A stretch of 64,000 nucleotides of DNA from Garcia nutans (Eukaryota > Streptophyta > Magnoliopsida > Malpighiales > Euphorbiaceae), in assembly GCA_947685225.1 (NCBI GenBank), contig CANTUV010000032.1:21459501-21523500 (forward strand), written 5' to 3'. The notes below the pieces were generated by a model, which was not told the DNA's origin, ran no database searches, and saw nothing but the letters and a program-made list of their open reading frames with translations. Below are positions 22,365 through 33,609 of this stretch, in pieces (within the stretch, counting starts at the first letter, position 1; each line of letters starts with the position of its first letter). The translations under genes were made by a program, and so were the position numbers.

Positions 22365-25017
22365 TGTAATATCCTCATTTATGCCCTAAAAGTTTTGAGT
22401 ATGTTGTTGTTATTGTGGTTGTTGATATATATATTGGGAAGTGAATGTTTGTGCATATATGTGTTAAATTGTAAGAGAAAAGAAATGGGAAGAGAATGTA
22501 TATGTATATGTGTTTTGGAGAAGAAATTTAGGGTTTAGAGACAAATGTATATGTTGTTTATATGATGATATAATTAACATATACATTGGTCAAATGAAGA
22601 GTCAAGGTGATGGTTAAGTGGAAGAAGATATTTTTGGTTGTTAATGAAATTACTATAAAGGGCTTATATGAGACAAAGAGTTAGTTATATGGTTAAGGGT
22701 GTTTTGGTAATTTTCCTTGTAAGATGCATGGTGGAGATTAAAAGAAGAAAAGGTGTTTGACTTGTGCATTTTCTTCTTTCTTTCTTGAAGTGGCCGGATT
22801 CTCCATAGACAAAGAGAGAAAGAGAGGTGATCTTGAGGTTTGAAGCATTTTGAAGAAGGAAGCAAGGGTTTTGGTTAAAGATTTGTGGATTTCTTCATTT
22901 GAGGTAAGATCTTTTCTTTAATTTCTTCAATTCTTTTGAAGTGGTGTGAGAAAGGAATTAGGGTTTGTTGGTTTGATGATGAGAAGTTGAGTTGGTGAAG
23001 GTGTTGGAAGTGATTGTGTTGAGTAAGAGTTGTGTTTAGTGAAATTGTTTCTGTTTTACAATTAGTAAAGGCTGTGATTTGTATGATTTTTAATTAATTA
23101 TAGAAAAATGTTCTTGAAGTGAATTTTTGATATGTTGTGCCTCTATGAGTGTAGAATGACTGAAAAATATGTTGATTCGATTTTGGAATGGTTATGAGTT
23201 TAGAAAGATTATTTTTATTAGACCTGTTCCAGCAGGTACCTTAACTGAGACAGCTATACTTCGGGATTTTTAATAAAATGTAGAAAAATCATATCCAATC
23301 GAATTTTGGATATGTTGTTGCTTAGTGAGTCTAGTATTTGAGAAAAATAATTTGGAACCACGTTGATTGAATTTGATTTATGGAATTCACAAAGTTCAGA
23401 ACTGCTGCCAGGATGCAGGGCAATTGGGGCAGTCTGGTTAGGTGAACTATTTGACCAAGATTTTGTGTTCAGTTTGATCTGAAATTTTAAAGGAATGATT
23501 TTTAGATACAAAACTAAATTCTGTAAAAATTTTAGAATTTTTAGTCAAGTAGATTATTTTATACAATTTTTCAAAATAAGGATAAAATGGAGTTTAAAAC
23601 CAGAATGTACTATTCATATGAATCATATCAATTGTTCTTTGCCCTAATTGCATTATTGAGATTGAACAATGTTATGTTATACATTGTGAATGGTTATGTG
23701 TTTCATGAATAATATACATTGAAATTGAAATGATAATTCAAATAAGACATGATATGAGGCAATGCCATTGTGATTGGCTATGATGATGATATTGAAAGAA
23801 AGAAGGCATGTTTGCCTAAATGTGATGAGAACTTGAGAATGGAAATGGTAACTATATAATAAATGAATTGTTTGTTTAATATGTTATTCAGTTTCAGAGT
23901 TCTGGATTTGGGTGGCATGCCTAAGAAATGATAAAAGGTAACAGTCTTGCCGGGTTGAGGATCTCCTCATATGTGTTGAGTTGATGATCCAAGAGACTGG
24001 GTCTGTTACACTATGAGATATATGATTTGTAACAGTCTTGCCGGGTTGAGGATTTCCTCATATGTGTTGAGTTGATGATCCAAGAGACTGGGTCTGTTAC
24101 ACTATCCATGGATAGAGATACATGTATATACATTGCCTACGGGCGTGATTATTGTGACTATGAACCAAAGCAGTAACTCTGAACTCTGAATATCATATTA
24201 AATACTTGTTGGGCCCATAGGTGTCAGGGTTATATGAATGTCCTAAATAATGTTATGAGTTAATGAAATGAGATGTTGGTTATTGAGTATGATTGATTAA
24301 TGTTGAATGTGGAAAGATGTTGAAATGTGGTATGCTCATATGACTATGATTTGTGAAATGCATAATTATGTGGTTAACTTTATATTTATGATATTGATCT
24401 TATCAATAACATATGTGGCATTGCATTACATTAAAGCATACCATTAGCATGTTTTATCTTACTAAGCCGTTGGCTTAGCGCGAATGTGATTCTTCGCGCA
24501 GGTGACAAGGAAGAACCAGAGAGTTCCTCTAGGCCGAGTCGAGCCTAGATTTTGAAGAGTGAATAGTGGGCTTTAAGATCGAAGACTGACTGCCAAACAT
24601 GTATAAATTTTATGTGTTGTAAAACTTGAGTTTTGATGTATATGAATTTGTAAATATTGTTACTTTCCGTTGCATAGTGAACAAAGATTTTATCTGCTGT
24701 ATTTCATAATAAACCTTTACTTTATTTTGTACTAGAAGTGTAAATCCTTTTTGCAGGTTGTAGTTGAGGTTATAAGGGGGATTTATTGGAAGTGTACTGA
24801 GAATGATTTTGTTTGCATTGGTTTGTGTAAAAATGTTTTCAAAAATTAGAAAAAAACTAGTTTTGTCGACACTTGGGATTGAATTTTTAGGCAAAACTAT
24901 GGCAAAATTTCTATAAAAATCGGAACAAAAATTTGACTAAGTAAAAGTGGTAGCAACATTAGGATAGGGTGGCGCCTCTACTCAGCTTACACACGTAGGT
25001 CGGGAAGGGGTGTTACA
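22365..25017 (+). repeat. 5' LTR of the Tekay element
   Basis: Starts TGTAATATCC, ends GGTGTTACA. Contains a tandem duplication of a 72 bp unit (23938-24009 and 24029-24100), each unit bounded by GTAACAG and CTGTTAC. Two adjacent hairpins near 24462-24499: CTAAGCC/GGCTTAG and GCGCGAA/TTCGCGC. Frames inside it are not genes. Confidence 0.96.
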
Positions 25018-25022
25018 ATTTT

Positions 25023-25035
25023 TGGTATCAGAGCC
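25023..25035 (+). promoter_or_regulatory. Primer binding site, initiator tRNA-Met (Tekay)
   Basis: TGGTATCAGAGCC, five bases after the 5' LTR end; a full match to the common initiator-Met primer site. Confidence 0.93.
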
Positions 25036-25184
25036 TAGGTTTGAGATTCTCAACCTAGATCAATTGTAAGAAAAAGAATATTTTGATTTTTAAAGTGGGT
25101 TTTTGAGTAAAATACATGTTTTGGTATGGCAGTCTTTGATCTTTAATGAGGAATATTCTGCTGTGTTTGCAGATATAGGTAGAG

Positions 25185-28100
25185 ATGGCATCTCATTCGC
25201 GACAATCTGTTGAGGGTAGTGCCGAGAGTATTGCTCCTGCTGAGGGAGCTAGGGTTGATAGTGTTGAGGAGGCACCTGCTTCGGTGTCGGGTAGACCAGC
25301 TGGGGAGGAGGTTCCGCCAGCCTGGTTTAGGCCTATGTTGGAAGCTATGAGACAAGCACCTGTGCAACCACAGCCACCGCCACCACCCCCTCAGCCTTCA
25401 GTACCAGTAAGGCACTATGATAAGCTAAGGAAATATGGAGCAGAGGATTTCTTTGGTACAGTTGATCCGGCTGTAGCAGAACAGTGGCTTGATAGAGTTC
25501 AGAGGGTATTTGTGCAGTTGCAAGCCACTTCAGAGGAGAAGTTTGACTATGCAAGATCTTTGCTACAGAAGGATGCCTACGACTGGTGGAAGACAGTGCC
25601 CCATTCTATGGATGATCCACCAACCTTGTCTTATGCGGATTTTCTAAGAGAATTTGAGTTGAAGTATACTCCTAGGGAGTATAAAGATGGGAAGAAAAGA
25701 GAGTTTCTAGATTTGAAGCAAGATCATCGGACCGTAACTGAGTATGAAGTTGAGTTTATTCGACTGAGTCAGTATGCTGGGGGTATCATTACTGATGAGA
25801 TTGATAGATGTCGGCGATTTGAGGAGGGATTGAGGCCCTCGATCATGTGCTTAGTGGCTGGATCCAGATATCAGGATTTCTCACAGCTTGTGGCAGCAGC
25901 TCGAAGTGTAGAGCGAGCTCAAGTTATTGCAGCTGCTTCAGAGGAAGAGGTTAGGGTTAGAAGGCCCCAGTTCGAGGCAGGGTCTTCTTCTGCGAAGAGG
26001 GGTAGAGGAAGTTTTGTTCCTCGGAGTAGTAGGAGCCAGAGACCAGTGGGTAGGTCAGTGCAGTTCCAGAGGCAGAGATTTAGACCTGCAGCTTCAGTAG
26101 CGAGTGCTCCTACTCCTGGAGTTCAGAGATCCACCTTACCTGTGTGTAACCAGTGTGGTGGAAGACATGGGGGCGTTTGTTGGAGGCATAGTAGATCAGG
26201 GGTATGCTTCAGGTGTGGATCACCTGACCACTTTGTGAGAGACTGTCCAGAGAGGCAGGAGCAGATGCCAGTTGATTCTGCTGCTTCTCGAGCTAGTGTG
26301 AGGGGAGGCAGAGGAGGCAGAGGTGCCAGCCGGGGAGGTAGACCAGGATTCAGTTCTAGAGGAGGTGCTACATCCAGGGAGGGTAGACCAGAGGAGGTTG
26401 GATCTTCCCAGAGGATGTATGTTATGCAGAGACAGCCAGATACATCGGCAGTCATAGCTGGTACTTTTTCTTTATTTAATACTCCAGTACTTGCTTTGAT
26501 TGATCCGGGTTCCACACATTCATATATTAGTGCATCTGTTTTGCCTGTATCTGTTTTGCATGCTGAGTCCCTAGGATTTGATGTGTTGGTAACAAATCCG
26601 TTAGGGCATAGTGTGGTTGTGAGTAAGGTGCATAGAGATAGTGCAGTAGTGGTGCAGGGTGAGGAGTTCCTTGGGGATTTGATTGAGATGCCATTTAAGG
26701 AATATGACGTGATCTTAGGTATGGATTGGCTATCTCGACATGAAGCTGTGGTGGATTGTAAAAAGAAAATTGTTTCTTTGAGAACGGGTGATGGTAGAGA
26801 GGTGATAGTATCTAATGAGCAGGAACAGCTAGCCTCCTTATTTGTTTCAGCTGTTGCAGCCAGGAGGTTGATTAGAAAGGGGTGTGAAGCCTATCTTGCT
26901 CATGTGGTGGATACTAGAGTGAAGGGTTCCCCTATTGATAGCATTGCCACAGTTGCTGAGTTCCCGGATGTGTTTCCAGAGGAGTTGCCAGGGTTGCCTC
27001 CTGAGAGAGAGGTGGAGTTCGGTATTGAATTGTTGCCTGGTACCACTCCTATCTCTATTACTCCTTATAGAATGGCACCAGCAGAATTGAGGGAGTTGAA
27101 AGTGCAATTACAGGAGTTGTTGGACAAAGGATTCATTCGCCCCAGTGTTTCTCCTTGGGGAGCTCCTGTGCTATTTGTGAAGAAGAAAGATGGTACTATG
27201 AGGTTGTGTATCGATTATAGGCAATTGAACAAGGTGACTATTAAAAATAAATATCCTTTGCCTAGAATCGATGATCTCTTTGATCAGTTGAAGGGAGCGT
27301 CAGTGTTCTCCAAAATTGATTTGAGATCTGGGTACCATCAGCTGAGGGTAAGAAGTGAAGATGTTCCTAAGACTGCTTTTCGGACCAGGTATGGGCATTA
27401 TGAGTTTTTAGTTATGCCTTTTGGTCTAACGAATGCACCTGCAGCTTTTATGGATTTGATGAATAGGGTGTTTAGGCCCTATTTGGATCAGTTTGTAGTG
27501 GTCTTCATTGATGATATACTGGTGTATTCGCGGAATGAAGAGGAGCATGATATGCATCTGCGGATTGTGTTGCAGATTTTGAGAGAGAATCAGTTATTTG
27601 CCAAATTGTCGAAGTGTGAGTTCTGGTTGGATCAAGTTGCTTTTCTCGGACATATTGTTTCTGCAGAAGGCATCAGAGTTGATCCGAGCAAAGTTGAAGC
27701 CATTTTAAATTGGAGTCCACCCAAGTCTGTGACAGAGATTAGAAGTTTTCTGGGTTTGGCAGGCTATTACCGACGGTTTGTGAAAGGGTTTTCTTTGATA
27801 GCTACTCCACTCACCAGATTACTTCGAAAGGGAGTGAGATTTGTGTGGACAGATCAGTGTCAGGCTAGTTTTGAGCAGTTGAGAGAGTTGTTGACTCAAG
27901 CGCCTGTTCTTACTTTACCTGTTGAAGGCAAACCATATGTGATATACAGTGATGCTTCACATAGAGGTTTGGGGTGTGTATTGATGCAGGAAGGGAAAGT
28001 TATAGCTTATGCATCTCGACAGTTGAAACCGCATGAGCTTAACTATCCGACCCATGATTTAGAATTGGCTGCCATTGTGTTTGCATTAAAGATTTGGCGC

Positions 28101-28643
28101 CACTATCTGTTTGGGGAGAAATGTTTCATCTACACTGATCACAAGAGTTTGAAGTATTTGGGTGTCCAGAAAGAACTCAATCTTCGTCAGAGGAGATGGT
28201 TAGAATTGATTAAAGACTACGACTGCTTGATTGACTATCATCCAGGTAAAGCAAATGTTGTTGCTGATGCCTTGAGTCGGAAGTCTTTAGCTGGTTTAAC
28301 TGTTTACTCGCTCTCGTTGCTTGTTGAGTTGAGAGCATTGCATGCCAGTTTTGTACCTTGTGTTGATGGTGCATTATTGGCACAGTTGCAATTAAAGCCG
28401 ATTTTGTTAGATCAGATCAAAGAAGCTCAGTTGGCCGATAAGAAGATTCAGAAGATTTTTTCAGATTGCAAGAATGGGAAGACTAGATATTTTGTTGTGA
28501 AAGATGATGGGAGTCTCTGGTTTAAGAACCGATTGTGTGTACCCGATGATGCTGATTTGAAAAGAGTCATTTTAGAAGAAGCTCATCAGTCAATGTTTGC
28601 TATGCATCCGGGTAATACGAAGATGTATCATGATTTGAGATAG
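25185..28643 (+). CDS. Tekay gag-protease-RT-RNase H-integrase N-terminus
   Basis: 1152 codons from ATG to an in-frame TAG. Domains in order: proline-rich linker (about 57-75); gag core (about 88-260: AEQWLDRVQRVF, DAYDWWKTVP); basic region; zinc knuckle CFRCGSPDHFVRDC (about 341-354); aspartic protease with LIDPGSTHSYIS (Asp about 439) and DVILGMDWL; RT (about 600-790) with LRLCIDYRQLN-like MRLCIDYRQLN, MPFGLTNAPAAF and FVVVFIDDILVYS (about 770-780); RNase H beginning VIYSDASHRGLG (about 918) with YTDHKSLKYL; integrase zinc region starting HPGNTKMYHDLR. The start is the first ATG after the primer site, with no competing frame. The TAG falls where family members have Arg or Gln before HYWW, so everything but integrase could still be made. 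Confidence 0.95.
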   Translation: MASHSRQSVEGSAESIAPAEGARVDSVEEAPASVSGRPAGEEVPPAWFRPMLEAMRQAPVQPQPPPPPPQPSVPVRHYDKLRKYGAEDFFGTVDPAVAEQWLDRVQRVFVQLQATSEEKFDYARSLLQKDAYDWWKTVPHSMDDPPTLSYADFLREFELKYTPREYKDGKKREFLDLKQDHRTVTEYEVEFIRLSQYAGGIITDEIDRCRRFEEGLRPSIMCLVAGSRYQDFSQLVAAARSVERAQVIAAASEEEVRVRRPQFEAGSSSAKRGRGSFVPRSSRSQRPVGRSVQFQRQRFRPAASVASAPTPGVQRSTLPVCNQCGGRHGGVCWRHSRSGVCFRCGSPDHFVRDCPERQEQMPVDSAASRASVRGGRGGRGASRGGRPGFSSRGGATSREGRPEEVGSSQRMYVMQRQPDTSAVIAGTFSLFNTPVLALIDPGSTHSYISASVLPVSVLHAESLGFDVLVTNPLGHSVVVSKVHRDSAVVVQGEEFLGDLIEMPFKEYDVILGMDWLSRHEAVVDCKKKIVSLRTGDGREVIVSNEQEQLASLFVSAVAARRLIRKGCEAYLAHVVDTRVKGSPIDSIATVAEFPDVFPEELPGLPPEREVEFGIELLPGTTPISITPYRMAPAELRELKVQLQELLDKGFIRPSVSPWGAPVLFVKKKDGTMRLCIDYRQLNKVTIKNKYPLPRIDDLFDQLKGASVFSKIDLRSGYHQLRVRSEDVPKTAFRTRYGHYEFLVMPFGLTNAPAAFMDLMNRVFRPYLDQFVVVFIDDILVYSRNEEEHDMHLRIVLQILRENQLFAKLSKCEFWLDQVAFLGHIVSAEGIRVDPSKVEAILNWSPPKSVTEIRSFLGLAGYYRRFVKGFSLIATPLTRLLRKGVRFVWTDQCQASFEQLRELLTQAPVLTLPVEGKPYVIYSDASHRGLGCVLMQEGKVIAYASRQLKPHELNYPTHDLELAAIVFALKIWRHYLFGEKCFIYTDHKSLKYLGVQKELNLRQRRWLELIKDYDCLIDYHPGKANVVADALSRKSLAGLTVYSLSLLVELRALHASFVPCVDGALLAQLQLKPILLDQIKEAQLADKKIQKIFSDCKNGKTRYFVVKDDGSLWFKNRLCVPDDADLKRVILEEAHQSMFAMHPGNTKMYHDLR

Positions 28644-29834
28644 CATTATTGGTGGATTGGTTTGAAGAGAGACATTGCTGAGTTTGTATCGAAATGTCTC
28701 ACTTGTCAGAAGGTTAAAGCAGAGCATCAAGTTCCAACCGGGTTGCTTCAACCATTGTCAGTGCCAGAATGGAAGTGGGAAAGAGTGACAATGGATTTTG
28801 TGTCTGGTTTGCCATTGACACAAAAGAAGCATGATGCTATATGGGTGATTGTGGATAGATTGACTAAGACAGCTCATTTCCTTCCGGTTCGAATGGATTA
28901 CTCTTTGGAGAGATTGGCTGAGCTGTATATCCATGAGATTGTGAAACTGCATGGTGTTCCAACTTCTTTAGTGTCTGATCGAGATCCCAGGTTTACTTCC
29001 AGATTTTGGAAGAGTTTGCATAGTGCTTTAGGTTCTCGACTGCACTTCAGCACTGCTTTTCATCCACAGACGGATGGACAGTCAGAGAGGGTGAAACAGA
29101 TTATTGAGGACATGTTGAGAAGCTGTGTCATCGATTTCTCTGGAAGTTGGGATAGGTTTTTACCTCTTGTGGAGTTTGCTTACAACAACAGTCACCAATC
29201 CAGCATTGGTATGGTACCGTTTGAAGCATTGTATGGCAGACGGTGTAGGACACCTCTTTGTTGGAATGAGCTTGGAGATAATAAGTTGGTTGGTCCTGAT
29301 TTGATTCAAGAAACTGAAGATAAAGTAAAGTTGATTCGAGGCAGGTTAAAAGCAGCTTCAGACCGACAGAAGTCTTATGCAGATCTAAAAAGGAGAGATA
29401 TAGAGTTTGATGTTGGAGATAAGGTATTTCTGAAAGTGTCTCCTTGGAAGAAAATTTTGAGGTTCAGTCGGAAAGGAAAATTGAGTCCTCGTTTCATTGG
29501 GCCGTATGAAGTGTTAGAAAGAGTTGGGCCAGTGGCGTATCAACTTGCTTTGCCACCTGAGTTGGATCGTATTCATAATGTATTCCATGTTTCTATGTTG
29601 AGGAGATATAGGTCGGATCCATCTCATGTGTTGCCATTTGAGTCTATTGAAGTGAGCCCAGATTTGACATTTGAAGAGGAACCAGTTGCTATCTTGGCAC
29701 GAGAAGTGAAAGAGTTAAGGAACAAGAGAGTGCCATTGGTGAAGATTCTTTGGAAGAATCATGCAAAAGAAGAAGCGACTTGGGAAAGTGAGCATACCAT
29801 GCGAGAGCAGTATCCGCAATTGTTTCAGCTTTGA
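28644..29834 (+). pseudogene. Tekay integrase and chromodomain, downstream of the stop
   Basis: Same frame, continuing HYWWIGLKRDIAEF. Integrase zinc region ends KCLTCQ. The catalytic core has TMDFVSGLP, LVSDRDPRF and GQSERVKQ, and the second Asp and the Glu are 35 residues apart (D35E). Then the conserved YGRRCRTPLCW block, the PRFIGPYEV region, RIHNVFHVSML, and a chromodomain-like tail (EEPVAILAREVKEL through KNHAKEEATWESE) ending at TGA 29832-29834. The chromodomain in this clade is thought to steer integration to heterochromatin. There is no ATG close to the start of this segment, so it is produced only by read-through of the TAG. Confidence 0.92.
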
Positions 29835-29868
29835 TATCAGGTAATTTCGAGGACGAAATTTTCTTTTT

Positions 29869-29881
29869 AGAGGGGGAGAAT
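29869..29881 (+). promoter_or_regulatory. Polypurine tract of the Tekay element
   Basis: AGAGGGGGAGAAT directly before the 3' LTR. Confidence 0.9.
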
Positions 29882-32534
29882 TGTAATATCCTCATTTATG
29901 CCCTAAAAGTTTTGAGTATGTTGTTGTTATTGTGGTTGTTGATATATATATTGGGAAGTGAATGTTTGTGCATATATGTGTTAAATTGTAAGAGAAAAGA
30001 AATGGGAAGAGAATGTATATGTATATGTGTTTTGGAGAAGAAATTTAGGGTTTAGAGACAAATGTATATGTTGTTTATATGATGATATAATTAACATATA
30101 CATTGGTCAAATGAAGAGTCAAGGTGATGGTTAAGTGGAAGAAGATATTTTTGGTTGTTAATGAAATTACTATAAAGGGCTTATATGAGACAAAGAGTTA
30201 GTTATATGGTTAAGGGTGTTTTGGTAATTTTCCTTGTAAGATGCATGGTGGAGATTAAAAGAAGAAAAGGTGTTTGACTTGTGCATTTTCTTCTTTCTTT
30301 CTTGAAGTGGCCGGATTCTCCATAGACAAAGAGAGAAAGAGAGGTGATCTTGAGGTTTGAAGCATTTTGAAGAAGGAAGCAAGGGTTTTGGTTAAAGATT
30401 TGTGGATTTCTTCATTTGAGGTAAGATCTTTTCTTTAATTTCTTCAATTCTTTTGAAGTGGTGTGAGAAAGGAATTAGGGTTTGTTGGTTTGATGATGAG
30501 AAGTTGAGTTGGTGAAGGTGTTGGAAGTGATTGTGTTGAGTAAGAGTTGTGTTTAGTGAAATTGTTTCTGTTTTACAATTAGTAAAGGCTGTGATTTGTA
30601 TGATTTTTAATTAATTATAGAAAAATGTTCTTGAAGTGAATTTTTGATATGTTGTGCCTCTATGAGTGTAGAATGACTGAAAAATATGTTGATTCGATTT
30701 TGGAATGGTTATGAGTTTAGAAAGATTATTTTTATTAGACCTGTTCCAGCAGGTACCTTAACTGAGACAGCTATACTTCGGGATTTTTAATAAAATGTAG
30801 AAAAATCATATCCAATCGAATTTCGGATATGTTGTTGCTTAGTGAGTCTAGTATTTGAGAAAAATAATTTGGAACCACGTTGATTGAATTTGATTTATGG
30901 AATTCACAAAGTTCAGAACTGCTGCCAGGATGCAGGGCAATTGGGGCAGTCTGGTTAGGTGAACTATTTGACCAAGATTTTGTGTTCAGTTTGATCTGAA
31001 ATTTTAAAGGAATGATTTTTAGATACAAAACTAAATTCTGTAAAAATTTTAGAATTTTTAGTCAAGTAGATTATTTTATACAATTTTTCAAAATAAGGAT
31101 AAAATGGAGTTTAAAACCAGAATGTACTATTCATATGAATCATATCAATTGTTCTTTGCCCTAATTGCATTATTGAGATTGAACAATGTTATGTTATACA
31201 TTGTGAATGGTTATGTGTTTCATGAATAATATACATTGAAATTGAAATGATAATTCAAATAAGACATGATATGAGGCAATGCCATTGTGATTGGCTATGA
31301 TGATGATATTGAAAGAAAGAAGGCATGTTTGCCTAAATGTGATGAGAACTTGAGAATGGAAATGGTAACTATATAATAAATGAATTGTTTGTTTAATATG
31401 TTATTCAGTTTCAGAGTTCTGGATTTGGGTGGCATGCCTAAGAAATGATAAAAGGTAACAGTCTTGCCGGGTTGAGGATCTCCTCATATGTGTTGAGTTG
31501 ATGATCCAAGAGACTGGGTCTGTTACACTATGAGATATATGATTTGTAACAGTCTTGCCGGGTTGAGGATTTCCTCATATGTGTTGAGTTGATGATCCAA
31601 GAGACTGGGTCTGTTACACTATCCATGGATAGAGATACATGTATATACATTGCCTACGGGCGTGATTATTGTGACTATGAACCAAAGCAGTAACTCTGAA
31701 CTCTGAATATCATATTAAATACTTGTTGGGCCCATAGGTGTCAGGGTTATATGAATGTCCTAAATAATGTTATGAGTTAATGAAATGAGATGTTGGTTAT
31801 TGAGTATGATTGATTAATGTTGAATGTGGAAAGATGTTGAAATGTGGTATGCTCATATGACTATGATTTGTGAAATGCATAATTATGTGGTTAACTTTAT
31901 ATTTATGATATTGATCTTATCAATAACATATGTGGCATTGCATTACATTAAAGCATACCATTAGCATGTTTTATCTTACTAAGCCGTTGGCTTAGCGCGA
32001 ATGTGATTCTTCGCGCAGGTGACAAGGAAGAACCAGAGAGTTCCTCTAGGCCGAGTCGAGCCTAGATTTTGAAGAGTGAATAGTGGGCTTTAAGATCGAA
32101 GACTGACTGCCAAACATGTATAAATTTTATGTGTTGTAAAACTTGAGTTTTGATGTATATGAATTTGTAAATATTGTTACTTTCCGTTGCATAGTGAACA
32201 AAGATTTTATCTGCTGTATTTCATAATAAACCTTTACTTTATTTTGTACTAGAAGTGTAAATCCTTTTTGCAGGTTGTAGTTGAGGTTATAAGGGGGATT
32301 TATTGGAAGTGTACTGAGAATGATTTTGTTTGCATTGGTTTGTGTAAAAATGTTTTCAAAAATTAGAAAAAAACTAGTTTTGTCGACACTTGGGATTGAA
32401 TTTTTAGGCAAAACTATGGCAAAATTTCTATAAAAATCGGAACAAAAATTTGACTAAGTAAAAGTGGTAGCAACATTAGGATAGGGTGGCGCCTCTACTC
32501 AGCTTACACACGTAGGTCGGGAAGGGGTGTTACA
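29882..32534 (+). repeat. 3' LTR of the Tekay element
   Basis: Same length (2653 bp) and sequence as 22365-25017, apart from the one mismatch I found at 30824. Carries the same 72 bp tandem duplication and hairpins. Confidence 0.96.
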
Positions 32535-32539
32535 TGGGT

Positions 32540-32760
32540 CATTCTCACCTTCCCCATCTATACCTAACTTTTTGAACCTAGTAGGGATTGGGGATTCTTT
32601 AGGAATCAAGTCATCCACATCTTTCTATCTTCCAGGCCTATCTGGGTGGCAACTCTAATTCTTCAAGTTTAGGCTCGTATTCTTTGAGGCCTTGAGCCTA
32701 ACAGTGCCGAAGTCGCAAGAACCATTCCATCAGAAGTGGGGTCAAAAATTTTCACTCAGA
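32540..32760 (+). repeat. 5' LTR of Tat element C, second part
   Basis: Resumes after the Tekay target duplication. It matches the sense end of element B LTRs (GGGTGGCAACTC, GTGCCGAAGTCGCAAGAACC) and ends CACTCAGA at 32760, where B has CGCTCACA. Confidence 0.85.
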
Positions 32761-32761
32761 G

Positions 32762-32779
32762 TGGCGACTCCACTGGGGA
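32762..32779 (+). promoter_or_regulatory. Primer binding site of Tat element C, tRNA-Arg type
   Basis: TGGCGACTCCACTGGGGA, identical to the site in element B and of the type reported for Ogre/Tat elements. Confidence 0.88.
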
Positions 32780-33609
32780 TAAGAGAAGTTAATTCTGTTG
32801 GTCTTTATATTATTTTATTCTTCCTTATTATGATATTATTCATTGCATCATTTAGATTCTATTACGTGTGTGAGTTAAGATGTCCTGTGTAACCCTTGTT
32901 ATGTTATATAGGGATACAATACTTTCACTCAGAGTATGGAGATCAAGCATAGCATAACCACTCATTGCCTCATACCATTTGGTATATACTTGCTATGGGA
33001 ACCTAAGCTTTTCACCCAAAGACTAAAGCCCATATAGTTGACCTAGTAACTTTTATTAGGTTTACATAAATGCTTGTTGTTTGACTATGATTAACATATC
33101 TTAGTTTGAGTTATGGCCTAATGGGTTTGTTTTTCCTAATATGACCTAATTATGGTATAAACATAAAATCAAATTATTCTTTTGAAATCCAAAAGACCAA
33201 ATTATTTTCAAACTCTTTTTCAAGATGGTCTTTTGGATACAAGACCTTTTCAAAGATGGGTCAAAAATCCTTTTCAACCTCATGGCCATTAATTTAGTTT
33301 TAATCCAAAATATCATATAAAAGTTATTTTCTGTTGACCCAATGGATTAAAGCTTAATTAGTGGAAATTATCATGAACTAACTTATAAGTTTGAAAATGC
33401 AAATATTGGTTAATCCGTCTGAGTGAATCTCTCAAAAATAAAATATCTCATATTGATGTTTTATTGACCATATACCTAGGAAAAGAGGCTCACCATTCAT
33501 GTGTGGAAGATATAAGGTTGGAAGGAACATCATAATTCTCTTTATTTGCTTGTTACAAGTGCATACATGAAATGCATTACATAGAATTGATCCTTTTGGC
33601 TCACAGACC
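32780..33609 (+). other. 5' leader of Tat element C
   Basis: Non-coding. Homologous to the leader of element B (reverse complement of about 57000-58000), for example the shared CATACCATTTGGTATATACT block at about 32971. A TTTGGCTCACAG tract near 33594-33605, also in B, resembles a splice acceptor just before gag. Confidence 0.7.

Larger units (their letters stand above)
22365..32534 (+). mobile_element. Tekay/Del-type chromovirus, nearly intact
   Basis: 10,170 bp, with 2653 bp LTRs at 22365-25017 and 29882-32534, TG...CA ends, target duplication TGGGT at 22360-22364 and 32535-32539, initiator tRNA-Met primer site, polypurine tract, and one gag-pol reading frame broken by a single TAG. A C-terminal chromodomain-like region and the long LTRs indicate the Tekay/Del clade of chromoviruses. 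I found one mismatch between the LTRs (T at 23307, C at 30824), so the insertion is very recent. It lies inside the 5' LTR of element C. Confidence 0.96.

Noticed and set aside
22350..22538. Short plus-strand frame across the Tekay LTR start (copy at 29831-30055)
   Set aside because: Both lie in identical LTRs and have no family features.
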